A stretch of 64,000 bases of DNA, taken from NCBI RefSeq assembly GCF_018918005.1, contig NZ_JAHLPR010000008.1:80612-144611 (forward strand), read 5' to 3'. Numbering within the stretch: position 1 is the stretch's first letter; each line of letters opens with the position of its first letter. The DNA is from Paenibacillus sp. MSJ-34. GTDB taxonomy: Bacteria; Bacillota; Bacilli; Paenibacillales; Paenibacillaceae. This document shows positions 53,273 through 62,100 of the stretch, in pieces. The notes under the pieces are model-generated. The model saw nothing but the letters and a program-made list of their open reading frames with translations, was not told the origin of the DNA and did not search any database. A program made the translations under genes and the position numbers.

Positions 53273-54142
53273 ATGGCGAATAACTTGAATTCCGGCGGCA
53301 CATGGCAACGGAAGAGGATGGGCGAACAATTCCGCAAAACGTTTGCGTATTTATTCCTCTCTGCCGGTGCGCTGGTAATGGCTGTACCCTTCCTGTGGAT
53401 GCTGTCCACTTCGCTGAAGCAGCAAGGATTGGAATTTGAAATGCCCCCCAAATGGATACCGGAGAACTTCGTTTGGGAGAACTATCGATTTGTTCTGTTT
53501 GAATCCGATATTTTGCAAGGCTTTATGAATACGATGCTGATTATTTCGCTGCCGTGCTTGGTCGGCCTGTTCACAAGCGCGCTGGCGGCGAGCGCTTTTG
53601 CGCGGCTGCAATTCCCCGGCAGGAACGTTCTGTTCATCATGCTGCTGGCGACGATGATGATTCCGGGCGTGGTCACGATGATTCCATCGTTCATCTTGTT
53701 CAAGAGCATCGGATGGGTGGACAGTTGGCTCCCGTTAATCGTTCCGGGCATGTTCGGCGCAGCCGCCGCGGTATTTCTGCTGAGGCAGTTTTTTATGACC
53801 ATCCCCAAGGAACTGGAGGATGCCGCCAAGATCGATGGATTAGGCCCGTTTTTGATCTTTTTCCGGATTCTATTGCCGTTATCCAAGCCGGTTCTGATCA
53901 CACAAGGACTTCTGAACTTCCTGGCGGGTTATAACGATTACCTCGGGCCGCTTATTTATATTAACTCTCCCGAGAAGTACACGCTGCAGCTCGTTCTCGC
54001 ATCTTTTCAAGGATTTTATAGCTCGCAATGGACCTATATTTTGGCTGGATCCACGCTTGCATTGATTCCGAGTTTATTGTTGTTTATCTTTGCGCAGAAA
54101 TATTTTGTCGAAGGCATTGCCTTGACTGGAATGAAGGGATAG
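53273..54142 (+). CDS. Sugar ABC transporter permease (MalG/AraQ-like)
   Basis: 289 residues from ATG 53273 with GGGAGGG upstream. Six helices; FLWMLSTSLKQQG near the start, LAASAFARLQFPGRNVLF, and coupling loop TIPKELEDAAKIDGLGPFLIFFRILLPLSKP. The late LASFQGFYSSQWTYILAGSTLALIPSLLLFIFAQKYFVEG segment is typical of the second CUT1 permease. The glycosidase gene begins 10 bp after its stop. Confidence 0.92.
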   Translation: MANNLNSGGTWQRKRMGEQFRKTFAYLFLSAGALVMAVPFLWMLSTSLKQQGLEFEMPPKWIPENFVWENYRFVLFESDILQGFMNTMLIISLPCLVGLFTSALAASAFARLQFPGRNVLFIMLLATMMIPGVVTMIPSFILFKSIGWVDSWLPLIVPGMFGAAAAVFLLRQFFMTIPKELEDAAKIDGLGPFLIFFRILLPLSKPVLITQGLLNFLAGYNDYLGPLIYINSPEKYTLQLVLASFQGFYSSQWTYILAGSTLALIPSLLLFIFAQKYFVEGIALTGMKG

Positions 54143-54152
54143 GGGAGAAAAA

Positions 54153-55109
54153 ATGACACAATACGCAACGTTTCGCAATCCGATCGTGGAGAAAGCGGCC
54201 GATCCATGGGTCATGAGGCATTCCGACGGCTATTATTACTTTATGTCCACGCAGTCCGGAACTTTGGAATTGACGCAATCCTCGAGTTTAACGGGGCTTG
54301 CCGGGGGCCGTACGAAAACGGTCTGGACGCCGCCGCCGGGCGGCAGATACAGCCATAATCTGTGGGCCCCGGAAATACATCGGCTGGGCGGCAAATGGTA
54401 TATCTACTATACGGCCAACGACGGCGGCGGCGACGAGTCCCGGCGCATCTGCGTGCTGGAGAACGGAGCGGCTAACCCGCTCGAAGGCGTATGGGAGTGG
54501 AAGGGGGCGCTTTCGACGCCCGTTCCCGGGCTGGACGGCACTGTGCTGGAATGGGGAGGCCGGCTGTATTTTCTATACGCGGGATATGGACATTTCCCGG
54601 ATTACGGCTCGGCGATCTACATCATGCGCATGGCGGATCCGTGGACGCTGGAGGGGGATCATGTCCTTCTGACGGCTCCGACGCTGGCATGGGAGAAGCA
54701 AGGCGGCATGGCGATTAACGAGGGGCCGGTCATATTGCACCGCAACGGTTTCATCTTCCTTGTCTATTCGGCAAGCACGACGTGGTCAGAGGACTATGCT
54801 CTCGGTATGTTGACTATGAAGGAGACGGACGATCCAATGAATCCGTCCTCCTGGACGAAATCGCCGAATCCCGTATTCCGCAAAAGCGTAGAGAACGGCG
54901 TATACGCGACGGGACATAACAGCTTCACGCAGTCTCCGGACGGAAGCGAGGATTGGATTGTCTTTCACGCGCTGCCCGCGCCGGGAGCGGAGACGAGTTT
55001 AAGATCCACGCGTATTCAGAAATTCACTTGGAAACCTGACGGAACGCCGGATTTCGGCATCCCTCTGGGCGATTCGCAGGACATACCGGTACCCTCGGGG
55101 GAATTCTAG
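54153..55109 (+). CDS. GH43-family arabinosidase, catalytic part (frameshifted gene)
   Basis: 318 residues forming a five-bladed beta-propeller glycoside hydrolase of family 43, the group with alpha-L-arabinofuranosidases, arabinanases and xylosidases. Catalytic candidates: base Asp17 (AADPWVM), pKa-modulating Asp128 (LDGTVLEWGG) and acid Glu190 (INEGPVI). No signal peptide, so it probably acts in the cytoplasm on imported oligosaccharides. The frame stops right after a run of five G (55097-55101). In another frame an AbfB domain continues; adding one G would fuse the two. RBS GGGGAGAAAA. The catalytic domain looks complete. Confidence 0.88.
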   Translation: MTQYATFRNPIVEKAADPWVMRHSDGYYYFMSTQSGTLELTQSSSLTGLAGGRTKTVWTPPPGGRYSHNLWAPEIHRLGGKWYIYYTANDGGGDESRRICVLENGAANPLEGVWEWKGALSTPVPGLDGTVLEWGGRLYFLYAGYGHFPDYGSAIYIMRMADPWTLEGDHVLLTAPTLAWEKQGGMAINEGPVILHRNGFIFLVYSASTTWSEDYALGMLTMKETDDPMNPSSWTKSPNPVFRKSVENGVYATGHNSFTQSPDGSEDWIVFHALPAPGAETSLRSTRIQKFTWKPDGTPDFGIPLGDSQDIPVPSGEF

Positions 55110-55135
55110 GCGGCAAATCGATCGAATCCTCCGCC

Positions 55136-55378
55136 ATGCCGGGTTATTTTCTCCGTCACCGGAACGGAGAAGTTTGGCTGGACGCAAATGACAATTCAAC
55201 GCTTTTCAAGAACGATGCGACTTGGCGCATCCGTAGCGGGTTTGCCAGCCCGTGGGCGGCATCTTTCGAATCCTACAATATCGCCGGCGCTTATTTGAGG
55301 CATCGGAGCGGCCTGCTGGAAATCTCTCCGGTGTCCTCATCTCTGGATCAGCAGGATGCTACATTCTACGTGAAATAA
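55136..55378 (+). pseudogene. AbfB (CBM42-like) domain cut off from the GH43 gene
   Basis: About 80 residues with two arabinose-binding beta-trefoil lobes: MPGYFLRHRNGEVWLDAND with DATWRIRSGF, and SFESYNIAGAYLRHRSGLLE with DATFYVK. The frame is open further upstream as GGKSIESSAMPGYF, reaching the G-run where the GH43 frame ends. There is no ribosome binding site of its own, so it is most likely the displaced C-terminal carbohydrate-binding domain of the preceding enzyme. Confidence 0.8.
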
Positions 55379-55441
55379 AAAACGCGGTAGAAACGGGCCC
55401 CGACATTTCTTTACTGTTATAAAGTAACGCTTAAATCAACA

Positions 55442-55480
55442 GAAACCCTGCGGCCTTAAAAAAAAGGGACAGGGTTTCTT
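55442..55480. terminator. Terminator-like hairpin after the sugar operon
   Basis: GAAACCCTG and CAGGGTTTC arms with an 18-19 base A-rich loop. The 3' T-tract is short; it may serve both the GH43 operon and the convergent membrane-protein gene. Confidence 0.55.
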
Positions 55481-55485
55481 GATCG

Positions 55486-55989
55486 TTATCTGGAAGACAA
55501 CCTTGTATCTCTTTGGAATCCTGGCTGGATCAGAGCGAGTAAAAGCAATATATTAATGCCGATTTCACCGATCGTTCTTAACCAACAAAGCATAGTCCAT
55601 AATTCGGCCCTGGCTGCAAGTTCGGGAGAAAACGGCCCCTCGGCGGGCGTATTCTGGAAAAACGTAATCTCGGGGGCAAAATACGCAAACGTAACGATCC
55701 GTATAATCGCATACAACCCCAATACAACCAATAGATAGGTTCTACGCTTTTTCGCTTTCCAATTCATGATCAATGCAATGATAACGAATATGTTTGCAGC
55801 GATGTGAAAAGGAATCCAAAAGTTTATCAGCGCGAGGCCATCCGGCGGTTGGATCAATGCAAAGGATTCGGGCGGCGATGCGCTCCATACGGGAGCAACG
55901 ATCATTTCCTCGTATAAGCCTCCCCCGTTCACTACCCCAAACAACAAGACCGTAATAAACAACGTTAAAAAAGCAAACTTCTCTCTCAT
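55486..55989 (-). CDS. Four-helix membrane protein co-transcribed with a monooxygenase
   Basis: 167 residues with four hydrophobic helices (about 5-22, 52-72, 82-102, 133-155) and an extracytoplasmic-looking loop GGGLYEEMIVAPVWSASPPESFALIQ. The outline resembles DUF1772 (anthrone-oxygenase-like) membrane proteins, but the match is not firm. Its ATG overlaps the TGA of the upstream monooxygenase gene by four bases, so the two are translationally coupled and probably act on the same compound. Confidence 0.65.
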   Translation of the reverse strand: MREKFAFLTLFITVLLFGVVNGGGLYEEMIVAPVWSASPPESFALIQPPDGLALINFWIPFHIAANIFVIIALIMNWKAKKRRTYLLVVLGLYAIIRIVTFAYFAPEITFFQNTPAEGPFSPELAARAELWTMLCWLRTIGEIGINILLLLALIQPGFQRDTRLSSR

Positions 55990-57191
55990 ACCGTAATCTT
56001 ATCCTCCCAGTTCGTTTTATAATCGTACATCCATCCGAGCGAGTCCTTGTTGGCCTGTTTCAGAAACATCGGCAGCATCAAATCGCGGAAAAATACCTGC
56101 ACCGGATTGGTCGCATGCTTGCGTTGGCCGATGGACCGCGAATACTGCACAATCCGTTCCACCCTGTCGCGGCGCAATTGTTGGAACATGGAAAATGCCT
56201 GTTCCAGGTTCGGCAGGTCCCGTATGCACTTCACCAGCACCATAGCATCCTCAAGCGCTAAGGAAGCGCCTTGACCGGCGTTGGGCGATGTCGCATGTAC
56301 GGCGTCTCCGACCAAAACAACCGATTTGCGATACCATTCGGCTACCGGCGGCATATCGTAGATCGGGAACACGCCGATCTCCCCTTGCGTCGATCGCACG
56401 ATTTGCGGAATCGGATCGAGATCGTTCGCATACAAACCGTTTATCGTTTTTCGCCATTCTTCTTGCGGAATGCTTTGTAATTCCCGGCGGGTCGGCTGCC
56501 CGTTATAATCCATGTTGCCGTACCAGTATACTTCGCCCGACGGTTTGACCATGTACCCGAAGAAGGCGCGTTTGCCGAATACCAGCTTTTGAATTCCTCG
56601 TTCATAAGGCACCTTGCTGCGGTTCACAAAACCGCCGAAACTGATTAATCCCGTGTAGGATGGGACAGGCGAATTCGGCAGGGCAATTTTCCGTGTACGG
56701 GAATGAATGCCGTCGCAGCCGATGAGTATGTTCCCGGATGCATAGGACCCGTCTTCGAAGGAAACCTCTACACGATTGGGCTCGTTTGTCTCGATGCTTC
56801 TTAGTTTCTTGCCGAACTCGATCGGTATCCCTTGACGCAGCGCTTCTTCGCGCAATACTTTGTGGATAAACCCCCTTTTAATCGTGTAACCTTGCGGTTC
56901 TCCCGTCGATTGGCCAACCGTGCCGAGCATCTTGCCTTTCCCGCTGACCATCTTCATCGTTTGCATCACAATGCCTTCCTGGCGAATCGGTTCGTCAATG
57001 CCCAACTCGTCCATAACACGCAACCCGTTGCGTGCCAGGTTGAGAAACAATCCGGCATAATCGTCGTTTGTTTTCTCCGCTTCGTAAATGACGGAATCGA
57101 TTCCTATTCTTTTCAGAAACAGGGCCGTAGCCGGACCGGCGATGCCGCAACCGATAATTAATGCTTTATGCTGTTGATTGGAGTTTTCCAT
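55986..57191 (-). CDS. TetX-like FAD-dependent monooxygenase
   Basis: 401-residue class A flavoprotein monooxygenase. FAD-binding GCGIAGPATALFLKRIG (about 14-30), the mid-protein DG motif LIGCDGIHSRTRK (about 158-170), and GD motif VVLVGDAVHATSPNAGQGASLALEDA (about 295-320) are all conserved. Such enzymes hydroxylate aromatic or polyketide-like substrates; TetX members inactivate tetracyclines. Nothing here fixes the substrate. It is divergent from a PadR regulator, the usual sensor for phenolic or drug-like inducers. The intergenic region holds two dyads that could be its operators. Confidence 0.87.
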   Translation of the reverse strand: MENSNQQHKALIIGCGIAGPATALFLKRIGIDSVIYEAEKTNDDYAGLFLNLARNGLRVMDELGIDEPIRQEGIVMQTMKMVSGKGKMLGTVGQSTGEPQGYTIKRGFIHKVLREEALRQGIPIEFGKKLRSIETNEPNRVEVSFEDGSYASGNILIGCDGIHSRTRKIALPNSPVPSYTGLISFGGFVNRSKVPYERGIQKLVFGKRAFFGYMVKPSGEVYWYGNMDYNGQPTRRELQSIPQEEWRKTINGLYANDLDPIPQIVRSTQGEIGVFPIYDMPPVAEWYRKSVVLVGDAVHATSPNAGQGASLALEDAMVLVKCIRDLPNLEQAFSMFQQLRRDRVERIVQYSRSIGQRKHATNPVQVFFRDLMLPMFLKQANKDSLGWMYDYKTNWEDKITV

Positions 57192-57222
57192 TTTCCCTCA
57201 TCCTCATTTCAATTTGTTTTAT

Positions 57223-57267
57223 TAGTTTAAATAAACTATAACATTTAGACTACAATAAGTAAACTAA
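57223..57267. promoter_or_regulatory. Two dyads, candidate PadR operators
   Basis: TAGTTTA-AA-TAAACTA (57223-57238) is a perfect inverted repeat. TTAG...CTAA with inner TAC...GTA (57245-57267) is a second, looser dyad. Both lie between the divergent monooxygenase and PadR genes. They are not the ATGT/ACAT type known for PadR itself. Confidence 0.4.
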
Positions 57268-57334
57268 TTATTTTCAAAATATTTAAAATGGTCTATAATA
57301 ATAATGAATCGAATCAGAAAGGGGGCGAAGTGGC

Positions 57335-57946
57335 TTGCCTAAACCGAAACGAAGCAATCTGCTGGCACTGGCTATCTTGTCTCTGCTGCACGAACGACCC
57401 ATGCATCCTTATGAAATTGGGGTTACGATGCGGCAACGCGGGCTTTCCGACAGCATCAAATTGAACACGGGCTCGCTTTACGCAGTCATTGAGGGTTTAT
57501 TGAAAAACAACCTGATTGAATCGGTTGGAACGGAAAAGGAGGGAAGGCATCCCGAACGGACGATTTATGGACCTACGGAGGAAGGAAGAGCCGAGTTTTT
57601 CGATTGGCTTCGATCATTGTTGCGTTTGCCTGCGAAAGAATATCCGCAATTTGCGGCAGGACTTTCTTTTTTGGCTCATTTGACGCCAGGGGAAGTATTG
57701 GACCTTTTGGCGGAAAGAGCCGAAGCGCTCGTCAAACAAATAGAGGAAACCCGTTCTTCGATGGAGGCGACTCGATCCATGGGAATCGATCGGCTGTTCG
57801 TCATCGAACAGGAATACTCGCTCGCTTTGCTTGAAGCCGAACGAAACTGGATTCATAAATTGATCAAAGATATTGAAAATGGGTCCATAACCGAGAAAAA
57901 AGATGGGAAATTGAACTGGGCGCTCTCTTTTGACTTTCAAGGTTAA
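57335..57946 (+). CDS. PadR-family transcriptional regulator
   Basis: 203 residues from TTG 57335 (AAAGGGGGCGAAGTGG upstream). N-terminal winged helix: LLALAILSLLHERPMHPYEIGVTMRQRG, then NTGSLYAVIEGLLKNNLIES and TIYGPTEEGRAEFFDWL. The C-terminal half is the Vir_act_alpha_C-type helical dimer domain (about 100-200, EQEYSLALLEAERNWIHKL). Divergent from the flavin monooxygenase operon, which it probably represses until a ligand binds. Confidence 0.88.
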   Translation: MPKPKRSNLLALAILSLLHERPMHPYEIGVTMRQRGLSDSIKLNTGSLYAVIEGLLKNNLIESVGTEKEGRHPERTIYGPTEEGRAEFFDWLRSLLRLPAKEYPQFAAGLSFLAHLTPGEVLDLLAERAEALVKQIEETRSSMEATRSMGIDRLFVIEQEYSLALLEAERNWIHKLIKDIENGSITEKKDGKLNWALSFDFQG

Positions 57947-57995
57947 CTCCGGTTTTTTTGCGACATAAGTTATGGAGCGGTCATTTGGACAAGGG

Positions 57996-58044
57996 TAGGG
58001 GAGCGCATCGGTGGCAGTGTAAAGGTTAGGGGTTCGACCCCTTG
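57996..58044 (+). pseudogene. tRNA-Ala-like relic before array B
   Basis: TAGGGGAGCGCATCGGTGGC...AGGTTAGGGGTTCGACCCC follows the tRNA-Ala(GGC) sequence from the D-arm to the T-arm with scattered changes; anticodon-stem pairing is lost and the acceptor end is absent. Confidence 0.6.
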
Positions 58045-58050
58045 TTTCTT

Positions 58051-58221
58051 GTATGAAAAATCGAACAATAGGTTCATACAAACGGTTGAAATAGAGCGAT
58101 TGTACGAAAAATCGTACACAATCCCGTATATGCGATCATGTGGCTTCAATTTTATATGAAAAATCGCACAATCATCGGATTCGATGATGCAAAAGAGCTC
58201 AGTTAATATGAAAAATCATAC
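58051..58221. repeat. Four-copy palindrome array B
   Basis: Units at 58051 (GTATGAAAAATCGAAC), 58102 (GTACGAAAAATCGTAC, perfect), 58154 (ATATGAAAAATCGCAC) and 58206 (ATATGAAAAATCATAC). Spacing is 51, 52 and 52 bp, exactly as in array A, with 35, 36 and 36 bp spacers that share little with array A. The flanks extend the consensus to TTGTACGAAAAATCGTACAA. It lies upstream of a promoter, leader terminator and nuclease-fold/winged-helix gene. Confidence 0.87.
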
Positions 58222-58259
58222 AAGTCTATGCTTCACCCAAGGGTTCATTAATTTTAAGC

Positions 58260-58288
58260 TTGAAAATATTGGGGATTCATGATATAAA
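58260..58288 (+). promoter_or_regulatory. Promoter downstream of palindrome array B
   Basis: TTGAAA (58260-58265), 17-bp spacer, TATAAA (58283-58288). It would start a leader of about 90 nt before the next gene. Confidence 0.6.
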
Positions 58289-58315
58289 CTTGACATAATG
58301 CAAGTGGCGAAGCAC

Positions 58316-58362
58316 GCCCCGGTATTCCTTCCCGTATGGAGAGGAGTCCGGGGTTTTTATTT
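58316..58362 (+). terminator. Leader terminator before the nuclease-fold gene
   Basis: GCCCCGG and CCGGGG close a stem with inner ATTCCT/AGGAGT pairing, followed by TTTTTATTTT, 20 bp before the start codon. Preceded by GTGGCGAAGCACG as in array A. Such a position suggests attenuation. Confidence 0.75.
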
Positions 58363-58382
58363 TGGGAAAGGAGTGGCTTGTT

Positions 58383-59066
58383 ATGAGTTTTGATGTTGAG
58401 CATGAAAAGTGGATCCGGACACATTTGGCTAAACGGCAAGGGGAACGCAAGGATGCGCTGCGAAGGGGACATGGATATGGAAATCGCCTGTTTGCAGAGA
58501 AGATATGGTGGCCCCTCATAGGACACTTTATTGGGCTGCATCCGGAGTATGAAGTGAGGGACTCGCGAGGACGGTCTTACTTTGTAGATTTTATGTGGAT
58601 TTTGGGTGGACATTTTTTTGCATTCGAGATTATGGATTATGGTTCGCACGCTATGGATCGAACGAAATACCGCATGGATCTGAATCGGGGACTCTTCCTG
58701 CAATCGCAAGGATATTGCTTTATCGCGATTTCATTGGACGAACTGAAGGAAAATCCTTCGTTTATCGTGGCTATGCTGCGCAGTATTTTGGCCCCTTATT
58801 TAGCTGTAACCATAGAGCAGAATGGAAATATCCCGCACAAATTTGCAAAAATTGAACGTGAATTGATGCGCTTGGCTATTCGGCGTCATCGTGTTATTCG
58901 CCCTTCGCAAGCTGCAAGAGAACTTGAACTGCATAAGCAAACTGTCATCAAATATTGCCGCCTACTTGTAGATAAAGGGAAATTTCGGGCAGTGCCATCA
59001 GGAGGCTCAGGCAGAATCCGCCAATATGAGTATCTGGGTTCAACATTGAGTTCAGATTTGATTTGA
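58383..59066 (+). CDS. Nuclease-fold/winged-helix protein, paralogue 1
   Basis: 227 residues from ATG 58383 (AAAGGAGTGG upstream). Residues about 25-150 resemble the DUF559/Vsr branch of the PD-(D/E)XK fold: LHPEYEVRDSRGRSYFVDFMW, HFFAFEIMDYGSHAMD, and a late helix/strand QGYCFIAISLDEL. The Asp in VDF and Glu in FEI could be metal ligands. Residues about 160-220 form a winged helix (RPSQAARELELHKQTVIKYCRLLVDKGKF). It shares family and layout with the gene at 62556. Function unknown; nuclease activity is inferred from fold only. The palindrome array and attenuator upstream suggest elaborate control, perhaps by itself. Confidence 0.6.
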   Translation: MSFDVEHEKWIRTHLAKRQGERKDALRRGHGYGNRLFAEKIWWPLIGHFIGLHPEYEVRDSRGRSYFVDFMWILGGHFFAFEIMDYGSHAMDRTKYRMDLNRGLFLQSQGYCFIAISLDELKENPSFIVAMLRSILAPYLAVTIEQNGNIPHKFAKIERELMRLAIRRHRVIRPSQAARELELHKQTVIKYCRLLVDKGKFRAVPSGGSGRIRQYEYLGSTLSSDLI

Positions 59067-59125
59067 TTCAGCTTCGCCGGGCGTGTGGAGGAATATGGAG
59101 AAAGTTGTCGAATCTTTACAAGGTT

Positions 59126-62100
59126 ATGAAAAAATATCGCGTTGTTCTAACCATTTTATTATTTATTGCGGTGATGAACGGCGGCCGCCTCTTATGGCTG
59201 GAGTTATTCAAGCCGTCCGGGCAACCTTTCGCTGCGGGCGGGCTGCTGGATTTGCGGAACTGGGATTCGGGATCCGGCCAAACGATTACGCTTGATGGAG
59301 AGTGGGAATTCTACCCGGGTATTTTGCCGATGTCCGAAGGACATGACCAAGATTTTGCAAAATACCGCGCGCAGCGACTCGATATCCCCTCGAAATGGAA
59401 TGCGCACTTGCGGACGGATACACCGACCCCTTACGGATTCGGAACATACAGGCTGAGAATTGCGGTCGATTCCGCGGATGAAGTGTACAGCATCTATGTT
59501 CCCAGTATCCGCAGTTCGTCGCAATTGTACGTCAACGGCAAATTGATCGCTTCTTCCGGCCATCCCGCGTCGAGTGCCGAGGAGTATGAAGCGAGAAATG
59601 TTCCTTACATAGCGACATTCATGGCGGATAAGGAACGGACGATCGAGCTGGTGATTCAGGCAGCCAACTTTGCCGATCCTCGAAGCGGGGGACTGGTCCG
59701 TTCGCTCAAGTTCGGAACGGATGAGGCTATTTTCCGCGAAAAGCAGCTTTCCATGGCAACGCAGCAGCTTATCGCAGCCGCATTGATGATGCAGGCGGTC
59801 TACTTGCTGCTCTTCTTTGCCATTGAGCGAAACAAGCATTGGTTTTACTTTGCCGTGTCCATCATGAGCTTCACGCTCATCACCTTGAATAGCAGCGAAG
59901 ACAAATTGTTGCTGCATTGGTTTCCAATTTCGTATGCATGGAGCTACAAGCTTTTGTGTCTATCGCTTACGGTTCTTGCCTATGCCATTTTGCAAATGGT
60001 GAGCGTACAGCTTCCCGAAGCATGGCGGGCGAAATGGCTGCGGGTATACGGCGTTGCGGCAATCGTCGGGGTTGTGATGAGCATATGGCTTCCGCCTCAA
60101 GGCAGTGAAATGATGCAATATGCGATCTTCCTGACCGCTTCACCCATTTTCGTATTGCTCATCGTTTCCGTGCTTCGTATGGCGGTGAAGGGGATTCGAA
60201 GCAGTCTGATGCAGTTTTTGGCATTTCTGGCGTTTTCGAATCACATGATTTGGTGGATGATTTATATGTTCATGGGAATCAAGGTCATCTTTTATCCGTT
60301 TGACCTTATTCTGGGCATGATTTTGTTTTCTTCCATCTGGATCAAGCGCTACTTCGAGTTGTACACCGAGCAGAAACTGCTAACCGAGAAGCTGGAAGAA
60401 GTCGACAGGAAAAAAGATATGTTCCTGGCAAACACGTCTCATGAGTTGCGCAATCCGTTGCACGGTATGATTAATATTTCCCAGTCGGTGCTTGAGCGGG
60501 AAAGAGACGCCATAAGCGGAACGAGCATTCGCGAATTGGAGACGGTGCTGAAAGTAGGCAGGAGAATGTCGCTTATGCTCGATGACCTGCTTGACGTCGC
60601 GCGACTGAAGGATAGCAGCCTGAGGCTGAATATCCAAAGCGTCTCCGTACAGCCGATCGTAAGCGGAGTCATGGACATGATCCGGTTTATGGCCGTCGGA
60701 AAGCCAATTGAGCTGACAAATCGGGTTTCGGAACATTTCCCCAAAGTGTTCGCCGACGAGAATCGTTTGATTCAGATTTTGTTCAATCTGTTGCACAATG
60801 CAGTGAAGTATACGCATGAAGGCGAGGTGTGCGTAGAGGCGTACACCGAGAAGGGCCGGGCGTTCATCGTCGTTTCGGATACCGGGGTCGGCATGGATGA
60901 ATCGACCGTGCGCCGGGTGTTCGAACCGTATGAACAAGCACATCCGATGAACGGTTACGAAGGCGGTTTTGGCCTGGGACTTAGCATAAGCAAGCAATTG
61001 GTGGAATTGCATGGAGGAACCATCTCGGTCCGGTCTGTTCCCGCCAAAGGTTCGCGGTTTGTCTTTACATTGATACCGGATGACTGCTCTGGGGCGAAGG
61101 TTGCGCATGAGAAGGGGACCGACGGTTCCCTCGGTTTCTTCCAATCTTTGGAGGTTGCCGCGGCACAGCCCGTGCCGGATGATCGGAAAGAGGAGAAGCA
61201 GGATCCGCTGCAACGGTACGTAGGGGATAAGCCGCGTATACTGGTTGTCGACGATGATGCGCTGAACTTAAGCATTATGGTATCCATTCTTTCCCGCGAT
61301 GACTATAAGGCGGAAACGGTGATGAACGGTGCCGAAGCTTTGGCATTGCTTGACGGCCAAGAGTGGGATCTGGTCATAACGGACATCATGATGCCGGGTA
61401 TGTCGGGTTACGAACTTACGCAAAAAATACGGGAGCGATACGCGGTGTCCGAGTTGCCCGTCTTGCTGCTCACCGCCCGCAATCGCCCGCAAGATATTGA
61501 GAATGGTTTTTTGGCCGGCGCGAACGATTACGTGACAAAGCCAGTGGAAGCCAGGGAGCTTCGGGCCCGGGTTCAGGCGTTGACTCATCTGAGAAGATCG
61601 GCCCGCCAACGCATACGAATGGAAGCGGCTTGGCTGCAAGCGCAGATCGAACCGCATTTCTTCTTGAACACGCTCAATTCGATTGTCGCATTGCATGCTG
61701 ACAATCCGGAACAGATGATCGAACTGATTGATCATTTTGGGGATTTTTTGCGCGAAAAGTTTAAGTTCCAAAATATCGGCGAACGGGTTCCTCTGAACGA
61801 CGAACTGAAACTTGTGCGGTCCTACTTGTTTATCGAGCAGGCGAGATATGAGGACAGGCTGCAAGTGGAGTGGGAGATGGACGGAAACACGGAGTATTGG
61901 CACATACCGCCGTATTCGATACAGCCTCTTGTGGAGAACGCAATCAGACATGGCCTGATGAAGCGGGCGGAAGGCGGCATCGTGCGGATCCGGGTGAGGA
62001 CACTTGACGGCGGCGCGGAAATTTCCGTCATCGATAACGGCGTAGGGATGAGCGAAGAGGTTGCGGCCGGGCTTCTGGAGCCGGATGCGGATCGTAAAGG

